DNA of 64,000 nt from Nocardioides plantarum (GTDB lineage: Bacteria > Actinomycetota > Actinomycetes > Propionibacteriales > Nocardioidaceae): contig NZ_VDMS01000002.1 in assembly GCF_006346395.1 (NCBI RefSeq), positions 124,001-188,000 on the forward strand. The letters run 5' to 3'. The position numbers and the translations under genes were made by a program. Below the pieces are notes generated by a model. That model was not told where the DNA came from and did no database searches. It was given only the letters and a program-made list of their open reading frames with translations. Positions 1-9,282 of this stretch are shown in pieces; position 1 is the first letter of the stretch; each line of letters begins with the position of its first letter.

Positions 1-180
1 GGTGCCGGCCTGCTTGGCCAGCTTGAGCGCCACGTTGGTGGCGTAGTCGCCGTGGCTCTTGTCGCGCGGTCGCTCCACCGTCACCTCGGCCGGGACACCG
101 TCGGCCAGGACGAGGTCGCCCTGCTCGACGAGCGACGCCAGGGCGTCGACGATGGTGGTCGAGAGCTGAGCGGGATTCAC
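1..180 (-). CDS. argS: Arginyl-tRNA synthetase, N-terminal fragment (runs off the left edge)
   Basis: Reading leftward from a GTG at 178-180 gives 60 residues before the window ends. They include KSHGDYATNVALKLAKQAG, the conserved stretch of the N-terminal additional domain of bacterial arginyl-tRNA synthetases, which contacts the D-loop of tRNA-Arg. The HIGH and KMSKS catalytic motifs lie outside the window. The enzyme charges tRNA-Arg with arginine at the expense of ATP in the cytoplasm. A tRNA-Arg gene lies 70 bp away in the opposite orientation. The family call is firm; the exact start is less so, because no strong ribosome binding site precedes the GTG. Confidence 0.88.
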   Translation of the reverse strand, partial: MNPAQLSTTIVDALASLVEQGDLVLADGVPAEVTVERPRDKSHGDYATNVALKLAKQAGT

Positions 181-250
181 CCGGCCAGGCTATCGGCGGC
201 CACCGGTTTCCCTCTCATCAGTTGCGGCGGGTAGTGTCCGCTGCGCGCAG

Positions 251-323
251 GCCTCCGTAGCTCAGGGGATAGAGCACTGGTTTCCGGTACCAGGTGCCGC
301 AGGTTCGAATCCTGCCGGAGGCG
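251..323 (+). tRNA. tRNA-Arg (anticodon CCG)
   Basis: A complete cloverleaf can be folded by eye. The acceptor stem is GCCTCCG/CGGAGGC, the D-stem GCTC/GAGC, the anticodon stem CTGGT/ACCAG with loop TTCCGGT, and the T-arm GCAGG-TTCGAAT-CCTGC. Loop positions 34-36 read CCG, which decodes CGG, a common arginine codon in this GC-rich genome. The discriminator base is G. CCA is not encoded. It lies between argS and the amino acid permease and ends only 11 bp before the permease stop codon on the other strand. Confidence 0.97.
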
Positions 324-334
324 CACGATTCTTT

Positions 335-1834
335 TCAGGCTTCGCCGGCGACCTTGGCCTGTCGGGCCGCGGCGGCCTCCTCGGCCTGGTCGAGCAGCGA
401 GTGGCGGCGACCGTAGCCGAAGTAGATGGCCAGGCCGACCGCCAGCCAGACCAGGAACCGCAGCCAGGTCTCGACGGCCAGGGCCGACATCAGCCCGACG
501 CACGACACGGCCGACAGGATCGGGACCAGCGGCACCGCCGGCGTGCGGAACGGGCGCTCCATCCTGGGCTTGGTGCGACGCAGCACCGCGACCGCGATGG
601 CGACCACGGTGAAGGCGAACAGGGTGCCGATGCTGACCATCTCGGCCAGGACGTCGATCGGCACGAACGCCGAGATCAGGGCGATCACGATGGTCACCCC
701 GACGGTGGCGGCGAAGGGCGTGCTGGTCTTGGGACTGATCCGGCCCACCGCGGCCGGGAGGAGTCCGTCACGGCTCAGGGCGAACATGATGCGGGGCACC
801 GCCACCAGCTCGACCAGGATCACCGACGTGAGCCCGGCGACGGCGGCGATGCCGACCAGCACCTTGGCCCAGTCCAGGCCCACCTGACCGAACGCGTCGG
901 AGATCGGCGCGCCCTCGGACAGATCGGTGTAGTTGACCATCCCGGTCAGCACGAGGCACACGCCGAGGTAGAGCAGCGTGCACACGGCCAGCGAGCCGAT
1001 CAGGCCGCGCGGCATGTCGCGCCCGGGGTTCTCGGTCTCCTCCCCCAGGTTGGCGACCGCCTCGAAGCCGGTGTAGGCGAAGAACACGACCGCGGCGGCC
1101 ACGATCACCCCGGACAGGCCGTACGCCGTGGGCTCGGCCCCGGAGACGAACTGCCACAGGGGCTGCTTGAGGCCGGCGCTGCTCTCCTCGCTCGGCCTGG
1201 ACGGCGGGATGAACGGCGTCAGGTTGGAGGCCTTGACGAAGAAGATGCCGACGGCGATGACGAAGATGCACACGGCGACCTTGACCAGCACCAGGACGTT
1301 GGTGACCCACTTGGCCTCACGGATGCCCACGGCGGCGACGCAGCCCAGCACCGCCACGACCAGGATGGCCCCGACGTTGACCGGCGCGTCCTCCCCGAAC
1401 AGCGAGGTGGGCAGCCCCAGCGAGTCCTGCAGGTAGCCCGACCAGCCTCGGCTCACGGTGGCCGCACCGAGCATGAACTCGAGCAGCAGGTCCCAGGCGA
1501 TGATCCAGGCCGCGAGCTCGCCGATCGTCGTGTAGGCGTAGGTGTAGGCGCTGCCGGCCGTGGGGACCGCCGCGGCCAGCTCGGCGTAGCAGAGCGCGGC
1601 GAGCATGCTCACGACCCCGGCGATGGCGAACGAGATCACCACGGCGGGCCCGGCGTTGAGCTTGGCCTGCACCCCGGTCAGGGTGAAGATGCCGGTGCCG
1701 ATGACGATCCCGATGCCGAAGCCCATCAGGTCGCGGGCCTTGAGCCGCTTCTGCAGGTGCGCGTGGTCGGCGTCGCTGTCGCCCTGGTGCAGGACCGTCT
1801 CGACGTTCTTGGTGCGCATGAATCCGAGTGTCAT
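335..1834 (-). CDS. APC-superfamily amino acid permease (cationic amino acid transporter type)
   Basis: The product is about 499 residues with a dozen or more hydrophobic segments. Near the N-terminus GIGIVIGTGIFTLTG is the conserved TM1 signature of APC-family amino acid/polyamine transporters, followed by an AELAAAVPTAGSAYTYAY segment typical of the cationic amino acid transporter (YfnA/CAT-like) branch. It probably imports amino acids across the cytoplasmic membrane; the substrate cannot be read. The open frame continues upstream to 1999, but those extra residues are low-complexity and not membrane-like, so I start at the ATG at 1832-1834. An internal ATG at 1817-1819 is an alternative. 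A GGGGAGGGG tract lies about 16 bases before the chosen start, which is rather far. Confidence 0.85.
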   Translation of the reverse strand: MTLGFMRTKNVETVLHQGDSDADHAHLQKRLKARDLMGFGIGIVIGTGIFTLTGVQAKLNAGPAVVISFAIAGVVSMLAALCYAELAAAVPTAGSAYTYAYTTIGELAAWIIAWDLLLEFMLGAATVSRGWSGYLQDSLGLPTSLFGEDAPVNVGAILVVAVLGCVAAVGIREAKWVTNVLVLVKVAVCIFVIAVGIFFVKASNLTPFIPPSRPSEESSAGLKQPLWQFVSGAEPTAYGLSGVIVAAAVVFFAYTGFEAVANLGEETENPGRDMPRGLIGSLAVCTLLYLGVCLVLTGMVNYTDLSEGAPISDAFGQVGLDWAKVLVGIAAVAGLTSVILVELVAVPRIMFALSRDGLLPAAVGRISPKTSTPFAATVGVTIVIALISAFVPIDVLAEMVSIGTLFAFTVVAIAVAVLRRTKPRMERPFRTPAVPLVPILSAVSCVGLMSALAVETWLRFLVWLAVGLAIYFGYGRRHSLLDQAEEAAAARQAKVAGEA

Positions 1835-2081
1835 CCGTGCATCAGACCAGCCCCTCCCCGAGAGCGGCCTCACCCGCGCGGTCGTGCCGCGAAAGGCCGA
1901 GATGCGCTTGCCCGGGACGGCCCGCGGAGCCCGCAGCGGCCGGTCCGGAGGGTCGCGCGGTGTGCTGTCGGCAACAGCCGCACGCCATGCCCCCCACACC
2001 CGAGCATTTGGTAGGACGTGGGTCTAGCCTTGACAACGCGTAGACCCCGTCAGCCATCACCCGGAAGAGGCGAACCCAGCC

Positions 2082-5000
2082 GTGCCGCAGTCGTCAGGCC
2101 ACCCCTCCAGCTCCACCGAACCGTCGGCGTCGGACTTCGGTCCCAACGACTGGCTCGTGGAGGAGATGCGAGAGGCGTACGACGCCGACCCCTCGAGCGT
2201 CGACGAGACCTGGGTCGCCTACTTCACGTCCGGTGACAGCAGCACCCCCCAGCACGCCGGCAACGGCACCGCGAGCAACGGCAGCAACGGCTCGCACGCC
2301 GCGGCCCCCGTGAAGGCCCAGCCCGAGCCGGCGCCGAAGGCCGCACCCAAGCCCGCACCCGAGACCGAGGCCAAGACCGCGCCCAAGTCCGCGCCCAAGA
2401 CCGAGTCCAAGCCCGAGAGCCGGCCCGCCGCGAAGAGCGAGCCGCGCGAGGTCGCCAAGGCCGCGGAGCCGGCCAAGACCGGCAACCCCACGCCCAAGGA
2501 GGCGCCGCCGTCGGAGCCTGCGGCGGCCAAGGACGAGCCGACCTACACGGTGCTGCGCGGGGCCCCGGCCCGGACCGCCGCCAACATGGACGCCTCGCTG
2601 GCCGTCCCGACCGCGACGTCGGTGCGCTCGGTGCCGGTCAAGCTGCTCTGGGACAACCGCATCGTCATCAACAGCCACCTCGCCCGCGCCCGTGGCGGCA
2701 AGGTCTCCTTCACCCACCTGATCGGCTATGCGCTGGTCAAGGCCGTGAAGTCGATGCCCGAGATGAACAACGGCTTCGAGACCCGCGACGGCAAGCCCAA
2801 CCTGATCACGCCGGCCCACGTCAACCTCGGCCTCGCCATCGACGTCCCCAAGCCCGACGGCAGTCGGCAGCTGCTGGTGCCCTCGATCAAGGCCGCCGAG
2901 AAGATGGACTTCGCCGCCTTCTGGACCGCCTACGAGGAGGTCGTGCGCAAGGCGCGCGACAACAAGCTCACGGTCGCCGACTTCCAGGGCACCTCGATCA
3001 GCCTGACCAACCCCGGTGGCATCGGCACCGTCCACTCGGTGCCGCGCCTGATGGCCGGCCAGGGCGCGATCATCGGCGTCGGTGCCATGGAGTACCCCGC
3101 CGAGTGGCAGGGCGCCTCGGAGGTCGCGCTGGCGCGCAACGCGATCAGCAAGACCATGGTGCTGACCTCGACCTACGACCACCGCGTCATCCAGGGTGCG
3201 CAGTCCGGCGAGTTCCTCAAGCGCGTGCACCAGCTGCTGCTCGGCGAGGAGGGCTTCTACGACGAGATCTTCCGCTCGCTGCGCATCCCCTACGAGCCGA
3301 TCCGTTGGGGCCACGACATCGCGACGTCCCACGACGACGAGATCAGCAAGCAGGCCCGGATCCTCGAGCTGATCCACGCCTATCGCGTGCGCGGCCACAT
3401 GATGGCCGACACCGACCCGCTCGAGTACCGCCAGCGCACGCACCCCGACCTGCAGGTCGAGTCGCACGGCCTGACGCTGTGGGACCTCGACCGCGAGTTC
3501 GCCACCGGCTCGTTCGGCGGCAAGGGCCGCCCGTTCATGAAGCTGCGCAACATCCTCGGCATCCTGCGCGACTCCTACTGCCGCACCACCGGCATCGAGT
3601 ACATGCACATCATGGATCCCGAGCAGCGCCGGTGGATCCAGGAGCGGGTCGAGCAGCCGCACACCAAGCCCCCGCGCGAGGAGCAGCTGCGCATCCTGCT
3701 CAAGCTCAACCAGGCCGAGGCGTTCGAGACCTTCCTGCAGACCAAGTTCGTCGGACAGAAGCGGTTCAGCCTCGAGGGCGGCGAGACCACGGTCCCCGTG
3801 CTCGACGAGATCTGCGAGGCCGCGGCCCAGGCCGGCCTCGACGAGGTCGTGATGGGCATGGCCCACCGCGGGCGCCTCAACGTGCTGGCCAACATCGTCG
3901 GCAAGAAGTACTCCCAGATCTTCCGCGAGTTCGAGGGCAACATCGACCCCCGCACCGTGCAGGGCTCCGGCGACGTCAAGTACCACCTCGGCGCCGAGGG
4001 CGAGTTCGTCGCCGGCTCCGGCGACACCATCAAGGTCTCCGTGGCCGCCAACCCCTCGCACCTCGAGGCGGTCGATCCGGTGCTCGAGGGCATCGCCCGG
4101 GCCAAGCAGGACGTCCTCGACCAGGGTGCCGAGTTCCCGGTGCTCCCGCTGCTCGTCCACGGCGACGCGGCGTTCGCGGGTCAGGGTGTCGTCGCCGAGA
4201 CGCTCAACCTCAGCCAGCTGCGCGGCTACCGCACCGGCGGCACCATCCACGTCGTGGTCAACAACCAGGTCGGGTTCACCACCTCCCCCGGCTCCTCGCG
4301 CTCCTCGCTCTACTGCACCGACGTGGCGCGGATGGTCCAGGCGCCGATCTTCCACGTCAACGGCGACGACCCCGAGGCCTGCACCCGCGTGGCGCGGCTG
4401 GCCTTCGAGTACCGCCAGGCGTTCAAGAAGGACGTCGTCATCGACCTGGTCTGCTACCGCCGCCGAGGTCACAACGAGGGCGATGACCCGTCCTACACCC
4501 AGCCCCTGATGTACGACCTGATCGAGCAGAAGCGCTCGGTGCGCAAGCTCTACACCGAGTCGCTCATCGGTCGCGGCGACATCACGATCGAGGAGGCCGA
4601 GCAGGTGCTGGCCGACTACCAGCAGCAGCTCGAGCGGGTCTTCACCGAGGTCAAGGAGGCGACGTCGGCCCCCAAGGAGTGGACGACCGTCCCCGACTAC
4701 CCCGACAAGCCGGCCATCGAGACCACGACGGCGATCCCGCTCGAGGTCCTCAAGCGCATCTCCGACGCCTACGTCACCCCGCCCGACGGCTTCACCGTCC
4801 ACCCCAAGGTGATGCCCCAGCTGCAGCGGCGCGCCACCGCGATCACCGAGGGCCCGATCGACTGGGGCACCGGCGAGATCCTCGCGCTCGGCTCGCTGCT
4901 CATGGACGGACGGCCCGTGCGGCTGGCCGGCCAGGACTCGCGCCGGGGCACCTTCGTGTCGCGGTTCGCCACGATCATCGACCGCAAGAACGCCGACGAG

Positions 5001-5876
5001 TGGACCCCGCTCTCCTCGCTCACCGAGGACCAGGGCCGCTTCTACGTCTACGACTCGCTGCTGTCCGAGTACGCCGCGCTCGGCTTCGAGTACGGCTACT
5101 CCGTGGCCCGGCCCGAGGCGCTGACGCTGTGGGAGGCCCAGTTCGGCGACTTCGTCAACGGCGCCCAGACCGTCATCGACGAGTTCATCTCCTCCGGTGA
5201 GACCAAGTGGCGCCAGCAGTCCGGCGTCGTGCTGCTGCTCCCCCACGGCTACGAGGGCCAGGGTCCCGACCACTCCTCGGCGCGCATCGAGCGGTTCCTG
5301 CAGATGGCCGCCGACGAGGCGTTCGTCGTCGCCCAGCCGTCGACCCCGGCGTCGTACTTCCACCTGCTGCGTCGTCAGTCGCTCGGCGAGGCCCACCGCC
5401 CGCTCATCGTCTTCACGCCCAAGTCGATGCTCAAGCGCAAGGAGGCGGCCTCGCAGCCGGCCGACTTCACCTCCGGCACCTTCCGTCCGTTCATCGCCGA
5501 CGAGACGGCCGACCAGGAGCAGGTCGACACCCTGCTGCTCTGCTCGGGCCGGATCACCTGGGACCTCATGGTCGAGCGGGCCAAGCGGGAGGACAGCGGC
5601 CGGTTCGCGATCGCCCGCGTCGAGCAGCTCTACCCGCGCCCGGTCGACGAGATCAAGGCCGAGATCGCCCGCTACCCCCACCTCAAGGCGGTCCGCTGGG
5701 TCCAGGACGAGCCCGCCAACATGGGTCCCTGGTCCCACTACGCCATGAACGTGTGGGGCGAGGTCGACGCGACGGTCGAGGGCATCACGCGCGAGCAGTC
5801 CTCCTCGCCGTCGGTCGGCACGGTCAAGCGGCACGCCGCGGAGCAGAAGGACCTCGTCGAGCGGGCGTTCGCCTAG
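2082..5876 (+). CDS. kgd: Multifunctional 2-oxoglutarate metabolism enzyme (2-oxoglutarate dehydrogenase E1 fused to an E2 catalytic domain)
   Basis: 1264 residues, the size of mycobacterial and Streptomyces Kgd/SucA. Domains in order: a short E1 N-terminal helix region (WLVEEMREAYD), a Pro/Ala/Lys-rich linker to about residue 150, an E2-type acyltransferase domain (about 160-400, active-site motif DHRVIQGAQ near residue 365), then the thiamine-diphosphate E1 domain to the end, with MGMAHRGRLNVLAN and the HGDAAFAGQG cofactor region near residue 690. It decarboxylates 2-oxoglutarate in the TCA cycle and works with a lipoylated E2 and a dihydrolipoamide dehydrogenase encoded elsewhere. The GTG start at 2082 has GGAAGAGG about 11 bases upstream. 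A DUF6104 gene follows directly. Confidence 0.97.
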   Translation: MPQSSGHPSSSTEPSASDFGPNDWLVEEMREAYDADPSSVDETWVAYFTSGDSSTPQHAGNGTASNGSNGSHAAAPVKAQPEPAPKAAPKPAPETEAKTAPKSAPKTESKPESRPAAKSEPREVAKAAEPAKTGNPTPKEAPPSEPAAAKDEPTYTVLRGAPARTAANMDASLAVPTATSVRSVPVKLLWDNRIVINSHLARARGGKVSFTHLIGYALVKAVKSMPEMNNGFETRDGKPNLITPAHVNLGLAIDVPKPDGSRQLLVPSIKAAEKMDFAAFWTAYEEVVRKARDNKLTVADFQGTSISLTNPGGIGTVHSVPRLMAGQGAIIGVGAMEYPAEWQGASEVALARNAISKTMVLTSTYDHRVIQGAQSGEFLKRVHQLLLGEEGFYDEIFRSLRIPYEPIRWGHDIATSHDDEISKQARILELIHAYRVRGHMMADTDPLEYRQRTHPDLQVESHGLTLWDLDREFATGSFGGKGRPFMKLRNILGILRDSYCRTTGIEYMHIMDPEQRRWIQERVEQPHTKPPREEQLRILLKLNQAEAFETFLQTKFVGQKRFSLEGGETTVPVLDEICEAAAQAGLDEVVMGMAHRGRLNVLANIVGKKYSQIFREFEGNIDPRTVQGSGDVKYHLGAEGEFVAGSGDTIKVSVAANPSHLEAVDPVLEGIARAKQDVLDQGAEFPVLPLLVHGDAAFAGQGVVAETLNLSQLRGYRTGGTIHVVVNNQVGFTTSPGSSRSSLYCTDVARMVQAPIFHVNGDDPEACTRVARLAFEYRQAFKKDVVIDLVCYRRRGHNEGDDPSYTQPLMYDLIEQKRSVRKLYTESLIGRGDITIEEAEQVLADYQQQLERVFTEVKEATSAPKEWTTVPDYPDKPAIETTTAIPLEVLKRISDAYVTPPDGFTVHPKVMPQLQRRATAITEGPIDWGTGEILALGSLLMDGRPVRLAGQDSRRGTFVSRFATIIDRKNADEWTPLSSLTEDQGRFYVYDSLLSEYAALGFEYGYSVARPEALTLWEAQFGDFVNGAQTVIDEFISSGETKWRQQSGVVLLLPHGYEGQGPDHSSARIERFLQMAADEAFVVAQPSTPASYFHLLRRQSLGEAHRPLIVFTPKSMLKRKEAASQPADFTSGTFRPFIADETADQEQVDTLLLCSGRITWDLMVERAKREDSGRFAIARVEQLYPRPVDEIKAEIARYPHLKAVRWVQDEPANMGPWSHYAMNVWGEVDATVEGITREQSSSPSVGTVKRHAAEQKDLVERAFA

Positions 5877-5904
5877 GTCGGCCAGGACGTCGGAGAACCA
5901 CACG

Positions 5905-6081
5905 ATGTACTTCACCGACCGCGGGATCGAGGAGCTCGAGAAGCGCCGGGGCGACGAGGAGGTCACCCTGGCGTGGGTGGCCGAGCAGCTGCAGGGCTTC
6001 GTCGACGCGCACCCCGAGTTCGAGACCCCCGTCGAGCGCTTCGCGACCTGGCTGGCCCGGCTCGACGACCCCGAGGACTGA
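5905..6081 (+). CDS. DUF6104 family small protein
   Basis: A 58-residue protein starting MYFTDRGIEELEKRRGDEE and ending in a highly acidic tail (LDDPED). I recognise it as the small, charged, single-domain DUF6104 family conserved in actinobacteria next to kgd. It has no signal peptide, membrane segment or cysteine. It lies 28 bp after kgd and 11 bp before tdk, so the three are probably cotranscribed. A GGAG sequence precedes the ATG. Function unknown; the conserved position next to kgd suggests, without proving, a link to 2-oxoglutarate metabolism. Confidence 0.85.
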   Translation: MYFTDRGIEELEKRRGDEEVTLAWVAEQLQGFVDAHPEFETPVERFATWLARLDDPED

Positions 6082-6092
6082 GATGACTCCCC

Positions 6093-6749
6093 GTGGCTGA
6101 GCTGCACTTCTTCACCGGCACCATGGACTCGGGCAAGAGCACGCTGGCCCTGCAGACCAACCACAACCACGCGGCCCGCGGGCGGCTGGGCCGGATCTTC
6201 ACCGCGCACGACCGCGCGGGCGAGGCGATCCTGTCCAGCCGCCTCGGGTTGACCCACGAGGCGATCGAGGTGCCGCCCGCGTTCGACTTCTGGCGCTACG
6301 TGGTCGACTCGCTGACCCGTGGTGCCCGGATCGACTACCTGGTGTGCGACGAGGCCCAGTTCTACACCGCCCTGCAGATCGAGCAGCTGGCCAAGGTCGT
6401 CGACGAGCTGCAGATCGACGTGTTCGCCTTCGGGATCCTCACCGACTTCCGCACGGTGCTCTTCGCCGGCAGCCGACGCCTGGTCGAGCTGGCCGACCGG
6501 ATGCACGTGCTGCAGGTCGAGGCGCTGTGCTGGTGCGGCAAGCGCGCCACCCACAACGCCCGCACCGAGGACGGCGTCATGGTCGTCGAGGGCGAGGTGA
6601 TCGTCGTGGGCGACGTCGAGGAGGGCCCCGACGGCCCACCGGGCGAGGTCGCCTACGAGGTCCTGTGCCGCCAGCACCACCGCCGCCGGCTCACGGCGGC
6701 CCGGGCCCACGCCGTCAGCCTGGCCCCCGACCCCCTGCCGTTCGGCTAG
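6093..6749 (+). CDS. tdk: Thymidine kinase
   Basis: 218 residues. The N-terminus holds the Walker A motif GTMDSGKST, and DYLVCDEAQF carries the Walker B aspartate and catalytic glutamate of type II thymidine kinases. The C-terminal half has the zinc-binding lasso with CWCGKRATHNAR and a later LCRQHH pair. It phosphorylates thymidine with ATP to dTMP in nucleotide salvage. GTG start at 6093, 11 bp after the DUF6104 stop. A C-terminal acidic insertion (VEEGPDGPPGE) lies before the last cysteine. Confidence 0.94.
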   Translation: MAELHFFTGTMDSGKSTLALQTNHNHAARGRLGRIFTAHDRAGEAILSSRLGLTHEAIEVPPAFDFWRYVVDSLTRGARIDYLVCDEAQFYTALQIEQLAKVVDELQIDVFAFGILTDFRTVLFAGSRRLVELADRMHVLQVEALCWCGKRATHNARTEDGVMVVEGEVIVVGDVEEGPDGPPGEVAYEVLCRQHHRRRLTAARAHAVSLAPDPLPFG

Positions 6750-6774
6750 CCCGTCGGGTGGCCGGTCGGGTGGT

Positions 6775-7899
6775 TCAGTCGACCAGCACCGGGATCAGCA
6801 TCTCGTCGGGCGTGAGCGAGCCGTGCAGCCCGATCAGGGTCTTCTCGTAGGCGAACCGCTCGGTCGAGAAGACCCCCAGGTCGCCGTCGCAGGCGACGAC
6901 GACATCGCCCATCCGGGGCAGCACCCGGGCGTCGACCGGCCCGAACCAGCCCCGCCCGATGGCGTCGGTGCGCGACAGCACGGTGGCCCGCTCGCCGAGG
7001 AACCCCGACCAGGTGGCCAGGACGTCGTCGACGGCGCCGCTGCGGCAGTAGAGGTGACGGAAGCGGGCCTCGCCGCCGATCAGCGCCACCCCGTCGAGCA
7101 GCTCGGCGTGGTCGTCGACATCGACGCGGCTCTCGTCGGGCGAGTCGATCATGCCGTGGTCGGCGACCACGACGAGGCGGGTGTCGCCGGGCAGGGTCTC
7201 GCGCAGCTGCTCGGCCTCGGCGTCGACCATGGCGAGCTGCTGCAGCCACTGGCTGGAGGCCACGCCCCAGCGGTGCCCGGTCCAGTCGAGGTCGCTGTCG
7301 TAGAGGTAGGTGAGCGACGGGCGCGCGACCGACGCGGCCACGGCGGCGGCGATCCGCTCCCCCACCTTGTCGGCGCCGACGAACTCGCCACCGCGGCTCG
7401 ACGCGACCGTCAGCCCCGACCCGCGGAACTCACGCTTGTTGACCACCGTCACCGAGACGCCCGCCGCGGCCAGGGTGGAGAACGCCGTGGGGTGGGGCTG
7501 CCACTCGAGCGGGTCGACGTCGGCGTCCCAGAAGAGGTGGTTGAGCAGCTGGTCGGTGCCGGGGATGCGCGCGGTGAAGCCGATGAGCCCGTGGGCGCCC
7601 GGGGTCAGGCCGGTGCCGAGCGAGGTCAGGCTCGTGGCGGTGGTCGACGGCACCCCGGCGGTGCCCGGCCCACCGGAGGAGTCCAGCAGCGTCGAGAGGT
7701 AGGGCGCCGCGTGGGCGTAGCGCTCGAGCAGGCGCGCCCCGAGACCGTCGATGAGGAAGACGACGTACGACGAGGCGTCGGGCAGCTCCAGCGAGGTCGG
7801 GGCGACGCCGACCCGCACCCCGAGGGCGCGGGCGACCGCGGGGACGACGTCGGCCAGCGAGCGACGGCCGTAGGCCGGCTCGACGAAGGGATCGGTCAC
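6775..7899 (-). CDS. Alkaline-phosphatase-superfamily nucleotide pyrophosphatase/phosphodiesterase
   Basis: 374 residues with the metal and nucleophile set of nucleotide pyrophosphatases/phosphodiesterases: VFLIDGLGARL (metal Asp), PSTTATSLTSLGTG (nucleophile Thr), a DSDLDWTGH segment (Asp and His), VVADHGM (Asp-His) and a C-terminal GLHGSL (His). No signal peptide is obvious, so it may be cytoplasmic. The substrate is unknown. I start at the GTG at 7897-7899 (VTDPFVEP); the frame extends further upstream but only as a shadow of the DUF5998 gene, whose stop is 10 bp away. The two are likely cotranscribed. Confidence 0.85.
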   Translation of the reverse strand: MTDPFVEPAYGRRSLADVVPAVARALGVRVGVAPTSLELPDASSYVVFLIDGLGARLLERYAHAAPYLSTLLDSSGGPGTAGVPSTTATSLTSLGTGLTPGAHGLIGFTARIPGTDQLLNHLFWDADVDPLEWQPHPTAFSTLAAAGVSVTVVNKREFRGSGLTVASSRGGEFVGADKVGERIAAAVAASVARPSLTYLYDSDLDWTGHRWGVASSQWLQQLAMVDAEAEQLRETLPGDTRLVVVADHGMIDSPDESRVDVDDHAELLDGVALIGGEARFRHLYCRSGAVDDVLATWSGFLGERATVLSRTDAIGRGWFGPVDARVLPRMGDVVVACDGDLGVFSTERFAYEKTLIGLHGSLTPDEMLIPVLVD

Positions 7900-7909
7900 C
7901 GACGCGCCG

Positions 7910-8500
7910 TCAGTGCTGGGTGCGTGCCGAGAGCGACGCGGCGAACGACAGCAGCCCCGCGACGGCGTCGCCACCGTCGGCGGCCGCGGACACCCGCAGC
8001 GAGAAGTCGTCGGAGGCGAGCACCCCGGTGTAGCCGTGGTCGGCGTCGCACTCGGGGTCGCTGCACCCGGCGGGCTCGAGGTCGAGCCGGGCGACACCGC
8101 CCCACCCGATGGTCATCACGGCCTCGGCCGGCGGCGTCGGGCCCTTGGTGGGGTTGGCGGTCATCCGGGTGACCACGACCGACTTGACCGCGGTCAGGCT
8201 GACGGCCTCGGTCGAGGTCGACGTGTAGGGCTCGGGCAGCAGGTCGTCGCCGGCGTGCTCGTCGGTGTGGGCCAGGATCAGGCGCGACGGGGTGAGCACC
8301 ACGACGCTCTGGTGGCGGCGTACCTCGTCGTTCTCGAAGGTCGGCTCGTGGTGCACGTAGTAGGACACGACCTGCTCGCCGGCGACGGCACCCTCGACGG
8401 CGTCGGTGACGACCTCCGGGTAGTAGCCGGTGCGTTCGATGGTCGTGCGCAGGTCGCGCGAGCGGTCGAGGTCGTCGAGCGGGCGGGGCAGGCGTGGCAC
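7910..8500 (-). CDS. DUF5998 family protein
   Basis: 196 residues from a GTG at 8500 (PRLPRPLDDLDRSRDL). I recognise the actinobacterial DUF5998 family, usually encoded beside the nucleotide pyrophosphatase/phosphodiesterase and near thymidine kinase, as here. The protein is soluble, with beta-rich stretches such as SVVVLTPSRLILAHTDEH and a Cys-containing PAGCSDPECDADHGY motif that could bind a metal. Function unknown. It is the upstream member of a two-gene set with the phosphodiesterase, separated by 10 bp. Confidence 0.8.
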   Translation of the reverse strand: MPRLPRPLDDLDRSRDLRTTIERTGYYPEVVTDAVEGAVAGEQVVSYYVHHEPTFENDEVRRHQSVVVLTPSRLILAHTDEHAGDDLLPEPYTSTSTEAVSLTAVKSVVVTRMTANPTKGPTPPAEAVMTIGWGGVARLDLEPAGCSDPECDADHGYTGVLASDDFSLRVSAAADGGDAVAGLLSFAASLSARTQH

Positions 8501-8581
8501 GCCGGTCAGTGTGTCACGCGCGACTCGGTGCCGGGCAGACCGGACCTGTCGACCGATGGGCCGGCGGACGGGTCGGCCGGA

Positions 8582-9217
8582 TCAGTCGGACAGCACCATG
8601 CCCGTGCCCAGGCCGATCATCATCACGCCACCCACGGCGCCCATCGAGTCGAGGCGCTGCGGCTTGCGTGCGAACCACGTGCGGGCCCGTCCGGCCGCGG
8701 TCGCCCACAGGCTGTCGGAGGCCGCGGCGAGCACGGCGAAGGCGAGGCCGAGGAGCACCAGCTGCGGCGCGGCGGCCGCCCCGGGGTCGGTGAACTGCGG
8801 CAGGAACGCCAGGAAGAACACCAGGGTCTTGGGGTTGGACAGCCCGACCGTGAACCCGGTGGCCAGCGCGCGACGGGCCCCCTCGCGCGAGGGCCGCGCC
8901 AGCCCGGCCGCCATCGCGGCGCGGGCGTCGGTGCGGTGCCGGATCGCCTGGACGCCGAGCCACACGACGTACGCCGCCCCGACGAGCTTGACGACGGTGT
9001 AGGCCGTGCTGCTCGCGGCGACCACCGCGCCGAGGCCGACCGCGACGGCGACCACCTGGGTGAGCACTCCCAGCGCGTTGCCGACGACGGAGGTCAGGGC
9101 GGCGCGCAGGCTGACGGTGAGGGCCCGGCCCAGCGTGAAGAGCAGGCTGGGGCCGGGCACCTGGATGAACAGGATCGACGCAGCGAGGAACGTGACCCAC
9201 TGGCTGGTGCTCGGCAT
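8582..9217 (-). CDS. LysE/RhtB family amino acid exporter
   Basis: 211 residues, the usual size for LysE/RhtB exporters, with about six hydrophobic segments. The N-terminus FIQVPGPSLLFTLGRAL holds the family's conserved Pro-Gly-Pro motif in TM1, and GLSNPKTLVFFLAFLPQF is the characteristic sequence between the middle helices. Members export amino acids or homoserine lactone-type compounds by proton exchange; the substrate here cannot be read. Start is the ATG at 9215-9217; the much longer frame upstream is antisense shadow of the next gene. Confidence 0.9.
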   Translation of the reverse strand: MPSTSQWVTFLAASILFIQVPGPSLLFTLGRALTVSLRAALTSVVGNALGVLTQVVAVAVGLGAVVAASSTAYTVVKLVGAAYVVWLGVQAIRHRTDARAAMAAGLARPSREGARRALATGFTVGLSNPKTLVFFLAFLPQFTDPGAAAAPQLVLLGLAFAVLAAASDSLWATAAGRARTWFARKPQRLDSMGAVGGVMMIGLGTGMVLSD

Positions 9218-9282
9218 GGGCCGAGTCTGGCAGGCGGCGGGCCCGTCCCACGACCCGTTTCGCCAGCGCGCGGACGCGACGG

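Noticed and set aside
2029..2040. TTGACA upstream of kgd as a -35 element
   Set aside because: No TAnnnT -10 at 16-18 bases downstream, so the match is not convincing.
2094..6710. A 1538-residue open frame antisense to kgd and tdk
   Set aside because: Low-complexity Arg/Gly/Asp/Leu-rich translation with no domains; it covers three clearly real genes on the other strand, as is usual for very GC-rich DNA.
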